The notes beneath the pieces are model-generated. The model was not told the origin of the DNA. It ran no database searches and worked only from the letters and a program-made list of their open reading frames with translations. This document shows, piece after piece, positions 13,401 to 22,378 of a stretch of DNA of 64,000 nucleotides. A program made the translations under genes and the position numbers. Origin of the DNA: Nereocystis luetkeana (taxonomy: Eukaryota > Sar > Phaeophyceae > Laminariales > Laminariaceae); contig JARUPZ010000006.1 in assembly GCA_031213475.1 (NCBI GenBank), positions 5,204,045 to 5,268,044 on the forward strand, in the 5' to 3' direction. Every line of letters starts with the position of its first letter. Within the stretch, counting starts at the first letter, position 1.

Positions 13401-16400
13401 GGGGAAAAAAAAGCAAAAAATACCCCGAGGCCCCAAGAAAGAGAGGGGCACCACCCGGTACTGTGCCGTACCGTATACTGCACCGTATCGTACAACATCA
13501 TACCATACCACACCACACCACCACACGACTCCACACGACTCCACACGACATCACACAACAGCATAGCATACCATAGCGTGCCATCTCTCTCTCTCTCTCT
13601 CCCTCTTTCTATCTCTTCTCTCTCTCCCTCTCTCTTTCCCCCCCGCGTGGTGCAAGCAATGCCTGCCTGGTCGGTGAAAACCCGACGTGCTCCGCCCCGG
13701 CATTGTAGGGGTGCGAGGGTCTACGGTCATACGACTACGGCCATGCATGACAATGAGTACCCCCCCCCCCATCCCCGCCCCCCAACACTTGTACCCTCCC
13801 CGCATTACCTCGTGTTGGCCGTGCCCACCAACACCCCTGTGCTGAGGCGCGTGCCGCGCCCGTGAACGATCCCTGACGCCGCCGCCGCCGCTTTCGCCGC
13901 CGCCCTCGCCGCCTCTGCTTCCGCCCTAACCCTAGCAGCCTCTTGCCGAGCTGCCCAAGCCGCCTTCGCGTCTATTTCTGCTTGCCTCTTTTTCATCTGG
14001 GCTTTCAAGCTGAACGAGGGGGGCGAGTGGGGGGGGTATTGGGGCGGGGAAGAAGGAAAAGGAGAAGGGAAAATAGTCAAGTCGAGAAAAATCGACGAGG
14101 AGGCAACCACGCTTCAAGCAATCGATCCATCACTTCGTTCAGGCGATCAATCGGTCAATCCATCGAACAGTCAATGAACGGACCAATCAAAACAACCAAC
14201 AAGTATCTACTTCGTATACAAATAAATGAACGAGTCAATCAACCGATCAACCAAATCTACGTCGTAATAAAACCAAACAACCAACCAAGCCAAAAAAACG
14301 AAAAAAATACAAGCAACCAATACGTAAACCAACCAACAAAGAAGGACAACAACAACCAACCAATCAACTAAATTAACATGTCAACGAACATATCAACCAA
14401 CCAACCAACCAATCAACCAACCAAAAACGACGTACCTGGTACAAAATTAATCCCCACAACTATTTACGGCTGAAACACGACCGCACTTTTTCCTGTTTTG
14501 ATCGGTCAACGTGGGTCCCGAACAGCCCAAGGGTACCAGGTACGTATGTATGTATGTATGTATGTATGTATGTATGTATGTATGTATGTATGTATGTATG
14601 TATGTATGTATGTATGTATGTATGTATGTATGTATGTATGTATGTATGTATGTATGTATGTATGTATGTATGTATGTATGTATGTATGTATGTATGTATG
14701 TATGTATGTATGTATGTATGTATGTATGTATGTATGTATGTATGTATGTATGTATGTATGTATGTATGTATGTATGTATGTATGTATGTATGTATGTATG
14801 TATGTATGTATGTATGTATGTATGTATGTATGTATGTATGTATGTATGTATGTATGTATGTATGTATGTATGTATGTATGTATGTACGTATGTATGACAC
14901 TCAAGGCAGTCGAAGCGCGGTGGGCGATGGGCGAGTAGGGCCGTGCAAACGGAAGAGGGATTTCACCGTCGCAGCTCTCCTCAGCTTCGAAGCATAGATG
15001 ACCTCTATACAACCCAGACAACCGAACCGACACGTGCAACAAAACACATCGGCAAGGCAAGTGAACAACGAATAAAAATCGTAAAAACATGCACACCTCC
15101 GAAGCAGATCATCTACAGATAGATCATCTACAGATAGACCACCTACATACAGATCGTGTACAGATATACCGTGTACAGGTAGGTCATCCACAATTAGATC
15201 ATCGAGATCATGGCCTGCCGCTACGAGATGTTGTGCAGGATCTGTACATACGGCTCTCACCCTGCAACATGAGGTGCAGTGGCTCATACAATAACGTGAG
15301 CAGATCTTCCCTGAAATAGGAAGATAATGAAGTGGGAATGATCTGTAGATGATACGTAGATGATCTTTCTTGTAGATGATCTGTCAGAGGTGTGAAAAAA
15401 AAAAACGCAAAGAGGGTTGCACAGCAGTTGTTGGGTAGCCCCTCAATTGAGAAGCCCCGTCGTTCAGAAATGTTTCAAGCACGAAAGTGCTGACCCCCTC
15501 AACCGCAATGCAGAGGCATGGTACCGCACTATAGAGGCATGTTGTCGCACTGCACTTGCATGGGACCGCACTGTAGAGACATGGTACCGCATTATAGAGG
15601 CATGGTACCGCAATGTGGAGGCATGGCTCCGTTGAGGCAACTCACATGCTCTCCCTCTCCTCTTCCAAGACCTGCTCGTGGTAGCAGCTGAGGGCCGCGG
15701 AGGGGCACCTGTAGCAGGCGGCGAACCCGAATTCTTCAAACACGACCTTTGCTTGCATGAAAACCAAAACGTAGAGAGAAAACAAAAAACATGGAAGAAA
15801 TACCGAAAAAGAACGGCGTAGGGAGGGAGGGAGGGAGGGAGGGAGAGGAGGACATAGAAGGAGGGGGAAGGAGAGGGGGGGGGGGGGGGGGGCAGAGAGA
15901 GCGAGAGAGTCGCACGCACAGAGGAAGATAGAGAGAATAGAGATCGGACCAAAAAAAGTGAGACAAAGGCCAAGACAAAAAGAGAGAAGGAAAAACGGAA
16001 GAGGAAGGGAGAAGAGGGCGACGACCAAGAGAACGGGGAGGGAAGACGCGAAGCACGCCACAGCGGCCACGGGATGAACTAAGCAGCTTCTTTCGGCGGT
16101 TGCGTGCAGAAAACACTCCCTATCCCCTCCGAATCACGCCCCTTATGTAAACATAAAAAGGCTCAAATGTATCGCTTCCCAGACCCAAGACTTCCTTCGT
16201 TCAACCTTCCACACTTCATCGATCGATCAACACAATAACCAACTGCAAGCAGCATCGCCAAACGGAAGACAAAATAAAAACGAAAAAACGAAAACACGCA
16301 GCAGTAGCAAGAAATAAAACCCGAGCGTAATTACTATCTCGCCTCCAGAGGCGCTCCTCACGCTCAAGGGGGGGAGGGGGGGGGGGGGGGGGGGGGGGCA

Positions 16401-19400
16401 CCACGACCCCTCCCCCCCAAAAAAACGGGAACACCAGAACTACAGTTGTAGTACCTGGTATACAGTGTAATGGCTTGCAGTTTTCTCCTGCAGGCTTGTG
16501 TCTACTATTATAACAGTTGCACACCTCGAACAGATAGATCATCTACAGATAGATCATGACCTATGTAGAAAATGATTCAGCTCCCCACCTGCCGTTGTGA
16601 GAAGTTGTGCAGGATCTGCCTTACAGGGCAGATCATCCAACCCAGGAAACAACATGTGCTACTGAAAATCATGCGGGTTGCACGGGTCCTACCGGGCAAC
16701 ATGAGCTAAATCATACCAGTAGAAGGCAGGGAATACATCTGCCTTGAAAGGTCTTCTGCTCAAGACCATCGACTGTGGGAACGAATGACTTGTAGATGAT
16801 CTGTCCGACGTGTGAATAGTTGCGCCACACCGCTATCGCTACCGCCGCCACCAACGTCGCACCTCATTAGCAGCCTCCTGCAGGACGAGAGGGCCGAAGG
16901 GCGCCTCGGTTGCCAAGAGACGGCTGTCGCTCGGCTCGGAGTTGAGAAAGCTTCGCCCGAGCATACGCCTCCATATCTGGGAAAACCCGCCGAAAAACGT
17001 AAAGGGTTGGAAAACGGATGGAGAGGAGAGGACAAGACGGGAGGGAGGAGAGGGAAGAAGAAGGGGGGGGAGGGTGTACTCATGTCATGCATGGCCGTAG
17101 TCGTATGACCATAGACATTCCCATCCCTGAATCGCCGGTACGGAACACGTCGGGGGGGGAGGGATAGCTTCTCGTCTACAACGCGAAAGAAAGGGGACCC
17201 CTTACGCACGAGCTGGCTGGAGCCGGAATCAACGATCGCCGACCGAGATGTACGATTTTCCAAATGATTCAACCAACATACACACAAGTTGACGACAGGT
17301 GCAAAATCCTGCAGCGCGAATTCCCAGTGACAGTTTGCACAATCTTAGACGAAGCACCCACACATGTAAACGGGTAGGATCGTTAAAACACAGACCCGGG
17401 TCGTATAATAATATCACCATCGACTGCCCGGCAGGGCAAAAGCCACACCCAGCCGAGGAAGCATCCGTGGACACTCCCAAAACAATAACGCCTCGTCACA
17501 CAATATAAACCCCAAATCTCCGTCGACCAGTATCGATCACCGCAGTATCACGAACAACTAATTTAAAAGGGTGTTTGCGAATAATTCGGTTGGAACCAAA
17601 GTTGGTTGGGTTCGTTGCGGTCTATTTCCTACATAGAAATGACCCCAACATATGGAACCTTCCTAAGAGTTAACCCAACCCGAAAATAATTACCAAATAA
17701 TGGCCAAAAATGCCACAAGCTCATTATTAGCGAGTTGGGGTACTGTAAAGGAAGGTTCCACGAGTTGGAATAATTTGTTTATTATGCAGGACACAGACCA
17801 CAACAAACCCGACCAATTCGGTTTCAACCAATTTTTTCGCGAAACACCCTGCCTGGCATCATGGCGCCCACCTCGAACTCTGGCTCCCAGTTGGTGACAT
17901 AGCCTCGGTCGAAGGGTCTCAGGATGGACACCAGCGCCGACTCCCGCGAAGCGTGGGACGTCTCGTCTCCCACCAGCGTCTGCGCGGTATCATCACAGGA
18001 GTTGGGTGTCGAGAGGGAATCGAGTTCGATTAAATACCGATATATAATAGACCCAAACAAAAAAACGAATCGATACGATTTCGATATTTGATTGGTATGT
18101 ATAATATCAGATGTACATCGAAAGCTTTCGTTCAGTAGCAGCATGCAACAAACACGGGGATGTCAGGGGATGGAGGGAGGGCTAAACACGTTCCAATATT
18201 ATACCTGGTACGATATATGAGAAGTTCGATATTGGAAAGATATTTCGATGGAGAATATCGAAACTTCCACACCTCGGACAGACCATCGGGTTCCACCGGA
18301 TGATCTTTTTTAAATAGATCTTTCAACGCAGATATTTCCGAAAAATCCCAGAAAAAGACGAAACTACTAAAATACATGTCTCGTCTCGATCTTGTACGCA
18401 TGATCTGCGAGTACAGTTTAGTAGCTCGTGTTGGCGGGTGGGACGCGTACAATCTGCAGGATCTTTGTAGCCCGTGCCTTGATGGGTTGGATCTGTATCT
18501 GTATTATGCAGATCCTCCACAACCTCTCACGAGGGTAGGTGAGGAACTATAGTAGTAGATGATCTATATGTGGATAGATAGATCATGATCTGCCCGGGGT
18601 GTGGAAACTTTCGATAACGATATCAACACTATCATTACATATCGTCTCAAAAATGTTCATATATTCATACTTCGGACAGATCAGCTACGTAGATCCCCGT
18701 TTGGTACTCGTATTTCAGGGCAGACGTACGTATGATATGTATGACATGCATATCCCTGATTTATACCAGGTCCTCGTATGGTATAAAGCTTGGTCATAGT
18801 CAAGACTTCTGCGTGGGATCTGTATGACACGACTCTTGCGCACATGTTCGCCAGGTGTGACCTGTGTGATACGGCTCCTGCACAACATACCAGGTAGGGT
18901 CAATAGATGATCCGCTCGTACTGCTCGCAGATCGTGGTCTGTCCGCATGTGTTATGTATATACCAGGTACAGCCCCAGCAGTAGTATATACCTGGTACCT
19001 GGTAGATGGTTTCTTATCGAATCTCGTAGTGCCAGACTGCTCCAGACCTTCTTTTGCAGGCTGCATCGACCCACGTGAAATGAATGGCACGGGTTGCTGG
19101 TACTGCTGCACGCTTGCAGATATGTTCGTGCTCGTGCTGCTACACTTCGTATACCGGGATGCTGATGCTGCTGTGCACGAGTCGTGTGGTTTTAGCACTC
19201 CTGCTACACTGCTATGGTGTCGCTGTATGTACTTCGTACGGGCTCTGTAAATAGGTTACGCACGATTGGTCCTGGCAGGTTTTGTCTCCCGAATCGAACC
19301 CACGTGGTCACATGATATGGACGACTCAGATAGTGCGCATGCCCCGCACATCGTCGTGTGATATGATTTTATAACTGAACAGGAGCTGGGCAAATGCGAC

Positions 19401-19947
19401 ACTGCTTCCGCTCTGTACGGACCAGTGCTCGGAACACCTCGTGATAGCGCACCGGCACTGCTGTCCGCCCTCTTGCATGCCTGAGCACACTGTTGTAAGC
19501 CAAACGCTGGGTACTGGGTACTCTATTTGTGAGTGGAAAGTGGACGCCTGTTTCGTACTCGTACGAGTAGAAGTACATATTTTACGTCGCTCTCGTATCC
19601 TGCTAATACTAGCATGGATATCAGCCCCGTTGGGCACGTCACATTGAGCAGCCCCAGTACTGATCTCTTCCAAACACCGGTGGTGGGAAGGTGTATACCA
19701 ACCCCAATCCTCGGCATGTGAGTGGTAGATCACAGCGTGATCCGCAGCTGGTCAGCGGCAAGCATTGAGAATGCATTCCAGTTCAGTTTAGTACGAGTAC
19801 TTCGAACGACCATACCGCAGTACACACCTGTGTATGGCCTTTAATTTTAGCTGTGCAGTTGGGGATCGTGTACGAAGGCCGGAGCTGCCCTGCAATGCCT
19901 GCCTTCAGTCCACCCGCTCCATTGTCGAACACCAACGTTTTGGACAT
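565..19947 (-). CDS. ARP6: Actin-related protein 6 (whole gene, 11 exons)
   Basis: This gene encodes ARP6, the actin-fold subunit of SWR1/SRCAP-type nuclear remodellers that place histone H2A.Z. Eleven exons join with consistent phase to 512 codons: 19828-19947, 17872-17979, 16863-16976, 15646-15746, 11290-11707, 10727-10819, 9976-10076, 8807-8906, 7588-7700, 5407-5581 and 565-660. Seen motifs are [13 protein letters not shown] (residues 5-17, phosphate loop 1), [14 protein letters not shown] (phosphate loop 2), [35 protein letters not shown] and VLLTGGN. These match ARP6 rather than actin or other ARPs, for example the GGKLLTN-LKE-ISYRQ block and the FVLPD block. The usual length is about 400-430 residues; the excess is a 110-residue insert in exon 5. 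The start is Met at 19947, because the family begins a few residues before LVxDNG; an in-frame Met lies 16 codons upstream. The exact C-terminus is uncertain. Confidence 0.93.
841..921. mobile_element. Family C small inverted-repeat element
   Basis: TGAGCGGAAATATAAGAACC at one end faces CCTTACATTTTCGTTCAAAT at the other; about 80 bp. Diverged copy. Confidence 0.65.
1364..1410. repeat. AGT trinucleotide array
   Basis: About 16 perfect AGT units lie in an ARP6 intron. They create long Ser or Val frames that are not genes. Confidence 0.95.
4935..5370. repeat. T-poor, A/C-rich block
   Basis: For about 430 bp the plus strand is made largely of A with C and G, in units such as ACAAAACGA and AAACAAAAC, and T is rare. 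The pattern is a strong strand asymmetry without a fixed period. The minus (transcribed) strand is accordingly pyrimidine/T-rich. Confidence 0.6.
5407..5581 (-). CDS. ARP6: ARP6 exon 10
   Basis: The exon encodes [20 protein letters not shown] through [12 protein letters not shown]. It carries the adenosine-motif LLTGGN and the ILPE-P-AW block. The donor is GGT|GTGTGA; it is preferred to a site two bases downstream in the plus direction because it keeps the next exon in the homologous frame (AWRG-AALAMG). Confidence 0.92.
6291..6592. mobile_element. Family B GATC-rich element
   Basis: The left end resembles CACACCTCGGACAGAT and the right end is its inverse (ATGTCCGAGGTGGGG). The middle carries the family words GTGAGACGTTATGCGGGATC, AACCCAGGAAACACGCT and CCCACCCGGCAACATGGGCT. 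About 300 bp, noncoding. Confidence 0.8.
6940..7560. repeat. Minisatellite, about 60-65 bp unit
   Basis: About nine imperfect units share GCGGTCAGTCAAGCGGTCAA, then CCGCGGTCTCCT, a TATA-rich spacer and TTTAGTGTAGGGG. The array ends directly before the ARP6 exon 9 donor side (7588). Confidence 0.85.
7588..7700 (-). CDS. ARP6: ARP6 exon 9
   Basis: The exon encodes [20 protein letters not shown] then [17 protein letters not shown] plus two bases. It is the conserved NERF-x-PE-LF-P-IG block. The acceptor is CTCTTCAG and the donor ACG|GTGCGT. Confidence 0.93.
7710..8806. other. ARP6 intron 8 content
   Basis: C-rich pyrimidine sequence with repeated CATGCATG and CCCTATCTCCTACCCC words, plus two stacked TACCAGGTA motifs at 8630-8645. 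Long open frames here are compositional. No gene is seen. Confidence 0.5.
8807..8906 (-). CDS. ARP6: ARP6 exon 8
   Basis: The exon encodes [20 protein letters not shown] then [18 protein letters not shown]-x-KGY matches the YVLPD-x-KKGF block of ARP6. A second possible donor 39 bp further on (near 8768) would lengthen it in frame. The chosen donor GGG|GTGGAG gives a loop length close to the family norm. Confidence 0.82.
9035..9345. repeat. Minisatellite, about 57 bp unit
   Basis: Units alternate GAGGTGTCGGGTA-CC and GTACCGAACTTACC half-repeats, about five copies, in ARP6 intron 7 sequence between exons 7 and 8. Confidence 0.8.
9620..9716. mobile_element. Family F inverted-repeat element, copy 1
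   Basis: The sequence starts AACCCTTTTAGGACCGCAG and ends with the inverted form CCGAAAAGGGTT. It is about 95 bp and folds into a hairpin. A second copy lies at 41140-41234. It has no coding capacity. Confidence 0.7.
9976..10076 (-). CDS. ARP6: ARP6 exon 7
   Basis: The exon encodes [20 protein letters not shown] then [13 protein letters not shown] plus two bases. It matches the QVKEDVCYVSQDF region of ARP6. The acceptor is CCCCACAG and the donor CAG|GTGCGG. Confidence 0.9.
10158..10262 (-). mobile_element. Family D dispersed repeat, diverged
   Basis: Reverse-orientation copy (GGACGGAGCACGTCGGGTTG, GCAGACATTGCTTGCGCC) next to a G/A-rich tract. It has lost part of the GGTCATACGACTACGG segment. 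Confidence 0.65.
10727..10819 (-). CDS. ARP6: ARP6 exon 6
   Basis: The exon encodes 31 residues, [20 protein letters not shown] then [11 protein letters not shown]. This is the most ARP6-diagnostic segment of the gene. Both ends are phase 0 and the donor is GAG|GTACGT. Confidence 0.95.
10880..11140. repeat. Degenerate AACGACCAAAGGC repeats
   Basis: About a dozen imperfect units of 18-25 bp built on AACGACCAAAGGCAACGACC lie between ARP6 exons 5 and 6. Confidence 0.75.
11181..11203. repeat. Poly-C tract
   Basis: The plus strand shows about 23 consecutive C residues close to ARP6 exon 5. Such runs recur in the window (for example 16378-16399 and 39607-39626 as G runs) and may be assembly-sensitive. 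Confidence 0.9.
11290..11707 (-). CDS. ARP6: ARP6 exon 5, with long low-complexity acidic insert
   Basis: This 418-bp exon opens with [10 protein letters not shown]. About 110 residues of Ser/Gly runs, a Lys/Gly patch and a long Glu/Asp run follow. The core then returns with [20 protein letters not shown], the second phosphate loop. The insert sits where other ARP6 proteins have only a few residues. The acceptor is CTCTCAG and the donor TCG|GTGGGC, which gives [12 protein letters not shown] across the junction. Confidence 0.9.
11750..11860. repeat. ACCAAC-type hexamer array
   Basis: Imperfect ACCAAC/ACCAAA hexamers fill about 110 bp just upstream (in transcript terms) of the ARP6 exon 5 acceptor. 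Confidence 0.8.
11993..12103. mobile_element. Family A MITE, copy 1
   Basis: The 111-bp element has perfect 30-bp terminal inverted repeats starting CTATTACGGGGGGCCATAGT. The core contains TTTAACCATTTTTACTAAC. It has no coding capacity and is the best-preserved of seven copies. Confidence 0.93.
12160..12500. repeat. Minisatellite, about 38-40 bp unit
   Basis: About nine imperfect units of the form CGGTAACCCCAAGCGGTAAT plus CTAACGACCTTTTA lie in an ARP6 intron. Confidence 0.85.
13644..13765 (+). mobile_element. Family D dispersed repeat, copy with full core
   Basis: The core runs GTGCAAGCAATGCCTGCCTG, CGACGTGCTCC, GGCATTGTAGGGGTGCGAGG and GGTCATACGACTACGGCCAT, ending in a C-rich run. Other copies: 57804-57918 (+, nearly full), 27672-27812 (-), 10158-10262 (-), 17075-17155 (-), 28678-28712 (-), 43805-43846 (-) and 50280-50338 (+). 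The class is unknown; no terminal inverted repeats are evident. Confidence 0.8.
14120..14430. repeat. CAATCAACCAAC-type tract
   Basis: A degenerate tetranucleotide-like tract made of AACC, AATC and AACA words with hardly any G. A similar tract lies at 53680-53900. Confidence 0.75.
14543..14896. repeat. GTAT tetranucleotide array, about 350 bp
   Basis: About 88 nearly perfect GTAT units follow a TACCAGGTA motif at 14534-14542. The array accounts for several long false frames on both strands. Confidence 0.97.
15092..15394. mobile_element. Family B GATC-rich element
   Basis: The copy begins CACACCTCCGAAGCAGATCA and ends GATCTGTCAGAGGTGTG, which are inverted ends. The middle has GTTGTGCAGGATCTGTACAT and ACCCTGCAACATGAG. 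Confidence 0.88.
15646..15746 (-). CDS. ARP6: ARP6 exon 4
   Basis: The exon encodes [11 protein letters not shown] through EEERES plus two bases of the next codon. [10 protein letters not shown] across the junction matches NE-ILFEEYQF of ARP6. The donor AT|GTGAGT splits a Met codon that exon 5 completes. Confidence 0.9.
16520..16814. mobile_element. Family B GATC-rich element
   Basis: This copy is nearly full length, from CACACCTCGAACAGATAGAT to GATGATCTGTCCGACGTGTG. It lies about 50 bp from ARP6 exon 3. Confidence 0.9.
16863..16976 (-). CDS. ARP6: ARP6 exon 3
   Basis: The exon encodes 38 residues, [12 protein letters not shown] through LVLQEAANE. It contains LLATEAPF, the counterpart of the conserved IITEPYF block. 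Both ends are phase 0, with acceptor TTTCCCAG and donor GAG|GTGCGA. Confidence 0.9.
17075..17155 (-). mobile_element. Family D dispersed repeat, partial
   Basis: The sequence CATGCATGGCCGTAGTCGTA followed by a diverged GTACGGAACACGTCGGG matches one half of the family. Confidence 0.6.
17567..17850. mobile_element. Family G inverted-repeat element
   Basis: About 285 bp with roughly 50-bp terminal inverted repeats at about 80 percent identity, starting AGGGTGTTTGCGAATAATTC and ending with the inverse of AGGGTGTTTCGCGAAAAAAT. No coding capacity. It ends about 20 bp inside ARP6 intron 2 from the exon 2 donor. Confidence 0.85.
17872..17979 (-). CDS. ARP6: ARP6 exon 2
   Basis: The exon encodes 36 residues, [14 protein letters not shown] through [15 protein letters not shown]. 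The block [11 protein letters not shown] corresponds to LPFQKGYLVNW of animal ARP6. The acceptor is CGCGCAG and the donor GAG|GTGGGC. An inverted-repeat element (family G) ends only about 20 bp past the donor. Confidence 0.92.
18268..18603. mobile_element. Family B GATC-rich element
   Basis: CACACCTCGGACAGACCATC at one end and GATCTGCCCGGGGTGTG at the other mark a copy in inverted internal orientation compared with 16520-16814. Confidence 0.82.
18666..18954. mobile_element. Family B GATC-rich element, diverged
   Basis: ACTTCGGACAGATCAGCTAC opens the copy and GTGGTCTGTCCGCATGTG closes it. The interior is diverged and carries a TACCAGGTA site near 18888. Confidence 0.65.
18989..19004. repeat. 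Two stacked TACCTGGTA motifs
   Basis: The sequence is TA-CCTGG-TA-CCTGG-TA; a further TACCAGGTA lies 28 bp before it. Confidence 0.95.
19828..19947 (-). CDS. ARP6: ARP6 exon 1
   Basis: The exon encodes 40 residues from [13 protein letters not shown] to AKIKGHTQ. It carries the first phosphate-binding loop and the IPNC motif typical of ARP6. The donor is CAG|GTGTGT and the exon ends in phase 0. The upstream in-frame Met at 19995 is possible but would extend beyond the family N-terminus. Confidence 0.9.
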
Positions 19948-21046
19948 GTGTACACTACACACAGCCTCGCTGTTTCTCTGTCCCTTCTTCGCCAAAAGTG
20001 ATATGATGGTGTTCCAACCTTTTAGTGAAGGCTACTAAAGGCAGGGAATCGGGTACATTTCGGTTACACGTTTTCTTCCCTGTTTTTCCTTGGCACGACC
20101 ACACGTCTATTCGCACGTATGAGTAGACATTTTTTGTAGCCGTATGATAGGAGTACGAGTACGAATAACGTACAAGAGTTGTAAAACGGATACCTGGTAT
20201 ACTGCTGTATACGCCGGTACAACCGGTTTAGCTGCCGATGTTGGAGCGAAGAGCCGCAGCCCAGTGCAGCAGTACAGTACAACGCCAACTACCGGCAGGA
20301 AGAACCTCCAGCACTCGCTCGGTGCAGGAGGACCTGGTCTACAAACAGGCCGTATTTCGCGATCACGAGGAAACGGGTGCTGGAGCCGCAGCAGTCCCGT
20401 CCAATGGGTCTCGGGGACGACCGCAACAACCCGTCCCCGTCATCAGCTCGGACCGACCGATGCATGTACAAAAAAAGGTTAGTTCCACCTCCAAGAGATC
20501 GACACATACCAATGCAGCTCGCTAGAGCTGTAGATACTCAGTAACTGTTCAGGTAGAAACGGAGTACCAACCAGAGGGTGTGTTCTCGCGTAGACAAAGT
20601 GCAGGTACTGGTGGTAGATATCGTGGATACAGACAACCGGCAGGAGGTCGTCGCTGCCGCGCGGACTAGCGAGTGCTGTTTTACTTTCAACAAGCACCGA
20701 CACCGATACGCGACAAAACATGGATATCCGCGCGGAGTACCTATCTCGTTGTTTGGGAGGTAGGAATGTTCGTGCCCAAGGGGCGACAGCAGTCTTTGCT
20801 CGTTTAGGTTGCGGTCTTGGGTCAGGGTCAGAGATAGGGATAGGGTTGGAGTTAGGAGTTGGGTGAGGTCTACGCCAGCACATGGAAATAAAAAGCAATA
20901 ACACCAGCTACGGCACCATACAACACACCAGAAACCCACACCCCCTGGGATGATTTTCGAGCCGGTTTTCCCCGAAACAAAGAAAGGGAGGCACTTACTC
21001 CCAGCGAAAACGGTGGCGTCGGAGACATCTCCTCGGGGTATTTCCA

Positions 21047-21077
21047 TACCAGGTACCTGGTACCCTGGTACCTGGTA
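21047..21077. repeat. Four stacked TACCWGGTA-type motifs
   Basis: The sequence reads TA-CCAGG-TA-CCTGG-TA, then -CCCTGG-TA-CCTGG-TA. It lies upstream of ARP6 in the intergenic gap. Confidence 0.95.
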
Positions 21078-22189
21078 TGTAAGAAGCATCGCTCGGCATC
21101 TCTACCCCCTCCCTCCCCCCCCTTCACTGTCGAGAAAATTGGCTTGAAAATTCGTCCAAGGGGCTGTGCTGTCTAATCACCCGTGTGATACGGTATAAAT
21201 ATGCCTTGAACAGTCTGGTCCAGTTCACAGCAACGTGCAGTAGCCACTCAAAAAATACAGTAGCCACTCAAAAAATACTTTGATGGCGTTATTAAACCAA
21301 TGTGTTCACCGCCGTGTTGTATGATCCTCCTCCTCCGCGGATGGCACAAAAAACAAGAGAGCTACTGTCGTAGCATGGCGCACGGTAGCGCGTCGGACAA
21401 TGCGGATTTCCGGTGTTCCAGGCGGGAAGTGGGTCGGGCACTGATTGACGGTTTGCGGCACTAGATCGATCGCGACGTCTTCTTATAGCCGACCGCACCC
21501 GTTAATGGTGGTCCCTACAGATACGTTGATGCAACGTAGCGTCGACAGGAGTGTCGAAGATTGTCATGGGAAGGAGAGGGGGAGGTGATTCAGGTGCACA
21601 TATGGGGAAGCTCATGGCAACGTTGATGTTTTGGTTGTGGAAACAAATGCACTTTTTATACTGTATTCTTCTTGACGGGGGCCTCATGTCCCAGTCATCT
21701 TGCACGGCGTTGCCGATCGTTTTTCTAGCTTTCATTACGACAATGGTGATATTTACGCGTTCGACGCCGCCGGGACGGTGGGAAACCGTGTCGGCAATAC
21801 GCAGACGGAGCACGTACCTTAGCTTGCAGACGGCGAGCTTGAAGAATGAGCATAGTTGTAGTACCGCTGTTGGGCAGAAGGCTAACCACGGTGACAGTAC
21901 CGGCGCTCTAATACTTGCTGGCAATGGGAAAGCGGGATGCTGGCCAAAGCTAGAATTTCATGGTCCCGAATTTCTGGTTTCCCCTGAAATCTCAGCCTGT
22001 GATTCTTGTGGCGCCCTTCCTTTTCAGAGGACTAGTAATAGTAGAGTGCTGTTACTGCAGTGTATCCCCACAAAGGTTTTCCTGGTATTATTTTCGCTGA
22101 CCATGATGTATGGCCGCAAAAACCCGGGAGAGGAAGGGGCGTAAACCGTATGACATCCGCGTACTGTAGACTGAATCCATTGTGACACA

Positions 22190-22378
22190 TTTATTGAAAA
22201 TACACTCTACCCTACCCTACCCTACCCTACGCTACCCTACCCTACGCTACCCTACCCTACCCTATCCTACCCTACCCTACCCTACCCTACCCTACTCTAC
22301 CCTACCCTACTCTACCCTCCCCTCCCCTACCCTATCCTACACTACACTACCCTATTCTACCCTACCCTACCCTACCAT
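22190..22378. repeat. CCCTA pentanucleotide array
   Basis: About 37 units of CTACC/CCCTA with occasional CGCTA, CCATA and CCCTC variants in the intergenic gap. Confidence 0.95.

Noticed and set aside
14460-15096. Long frames of about 130-196 codons on both strands
   Set aside because: They are translations of the GTAT array and its flanks.
19268-19300. tRNA B box on the minus strand (GGGTTCGATTC)
   Set aside because: No A box at the right distance and no pairing acceptor or T stem.
21502-22144. Overlapping open frames on both strands (140 and 197 codons)
   Set aside because: No recognisable motifs, and both strands are equally open; no support for a gene.
22190-22378. CCCTA array as a telomere or internal telomere
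   Set aside because: The unit is five bases (CCCTA), not CCCTAA, and it has frequent variants inside ordinary intergenic DNA.
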